From Pseudomonadota bacterium (GTDB lineage: Bacteria; Pseudomonadota; Alphaproteobacteria; Rhodospirillales; Magnetospirillaceae), in the NCBI GenBank assembly GCA_021848545.1, contig JAJZUL010000006.1, positions 39,751 to 103,750 on the forward strand: a stretch of DNA of 64,000 nucleotides, in the 5' to 3' direction. The notes under the pieces are model-generated. The model searched no databases and was not told the DNA's origin. It saw only the letters and a list, made by a program, of their open reading frames with translations. Made by a program: the position numbers and the translations under genes. Positions 63,747 to 64,000 of this stretch are shown one piece after another (the first letter of the stretch is position 1; each line of letters begins with the position of its first letter).

Positions 63747-64000
63747 GGGCGCAAAAAAACACGTTCCCGTTTATTGTGGCGACGCCCCGACCCGTCTACT
63801 TTAGTATAAACGGTATGCGATATCGCGGTTCCGCGGCGCTCGCGATGGTAGGCCGAACGGCATAGAAATCGGCTAGCCCGATCTATTCATGGGGCCGCGA
63901 GGTGATGGCGCCGGGATTTGATTTGGATGGGATTTTTCGCGGACGCCGCCAATACCGGGGTATTGGCAAGGCCGCAAAAAGCCCAGGCGGATCAAAGACC
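63747..64000. other. Right-edge intergenic sequence with palindrome
   Basis: No supported gene is present. The site GCCAATACC-GG-GGTATTGGC (63948-63967) is a 9-bp-arm palindrome flanked by TTTTT at 63933 and AAAAA at 63976. A TTTAGTATAAAC stretch at about 63800 could contain a -10 element. The downstream gene, if any, is outside the window. Confidence 0.5.

Noticed and set aside
63598..63804. Open frame of 68 codons with in-frame 15-residue repeats (GAQAPDS / NRRPAP)
   Set aside because: It is produced by the 45-bp tandem repeat, has no ribosome binding site, and its composition is that of GC-rich non-coding DNA.

Overview
The window is about 66 percent GC by eye, densely coded and free of rRNA, tRNA, CRISPR or transposase genes. 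The gene set points to an alphaproteobacterium of the Rhodospirillales, most like Magnetospirillum or Phaeospirillum. The indicators are UbiT/UbiU/UbiV for oxygen-independent ubiquinone synthesis beside Coq7 and COQ9, soluble chemoreceptors, DsrC-like proteins, the purQ-purL-bolA-grxD order and a Caulobacter-type tad/cpa pilus locus. The genus is inferred from gene content only.

Layout. 1-6423: YkgJ-like protein (cut by the window edge), CYTH protein, glmU, a soluble chemoreceptor, a Zur-like repressor, and divergent hisI plus a COG0523 metallochaperone. 6603-14385: FAH hydrolase, a receiver-PAS-GGDEF-EAL protein and an Rcp1-like receiver, two DsrC-like proteins short of redox cysteines, an FAD oxidoreductase and a DUF445 protein. 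14427-20210: FemAB-like GNAT, ubiTUV, an NRAMP-type transporter with a palindromic site in its leader, and an exported HbpS/GlcG-like protein. 20248-28431: rpsD, grxD, bolA, purL, purQ, trpS, tandem c-type cytochromes, ygfZ. 28543-35353: two glycosyltransferases, asnB, pyrC, a winged-helix-like protein, radC. 35524-43808: XRE and LysR regulators, a GNAT/RHH pair, a ParA-like ATPase with an orphan Flp pilin, a CZB chemoreceptor, COQ9, def, rpsU, coq7. 43805-53298: dsbB and then tadC, tadB, tadA, cpaE, cpaD, cpaC, cpaB, cpaA and flp, all on the minus strand. 53799-63582: Crp-type regulator, lipoprotein, GT87-like membrane protein, purB, slyX, SET protein, ornithine/lysine decarboxylase, TPR-sulfotransferase, aldehyde dehydrogenase.

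The most unusual feature is non-coding. A 144-bp palindromic element occurs three times, plus a 117-bp internally deleted form. In all four cases the same end of the element shares one base with the TGA stop codon of the neighbouring gene (pyrC, XRE, RHH, crp). Two other intergenic families, about 100-130 bp (five copies) and about 165 bp (two copies and a fragment), share a short core. A 45-bp tandem repeat lies near the right edge.

Functional links. Quinone metabolism is represented by anaerobic (UbiTUV) and aerobic (Coq7, COQ9) proteins, with quinone-dependent DsbB overlapping coq7. Zinc or metal handling links zur, COG0523, hisI, the NRAMP-like transporter and the CZB receptor. The tad locus should build a Flp pilus. 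Many starts were moved from the longest ORF to a start with a visible ribosome binding site.
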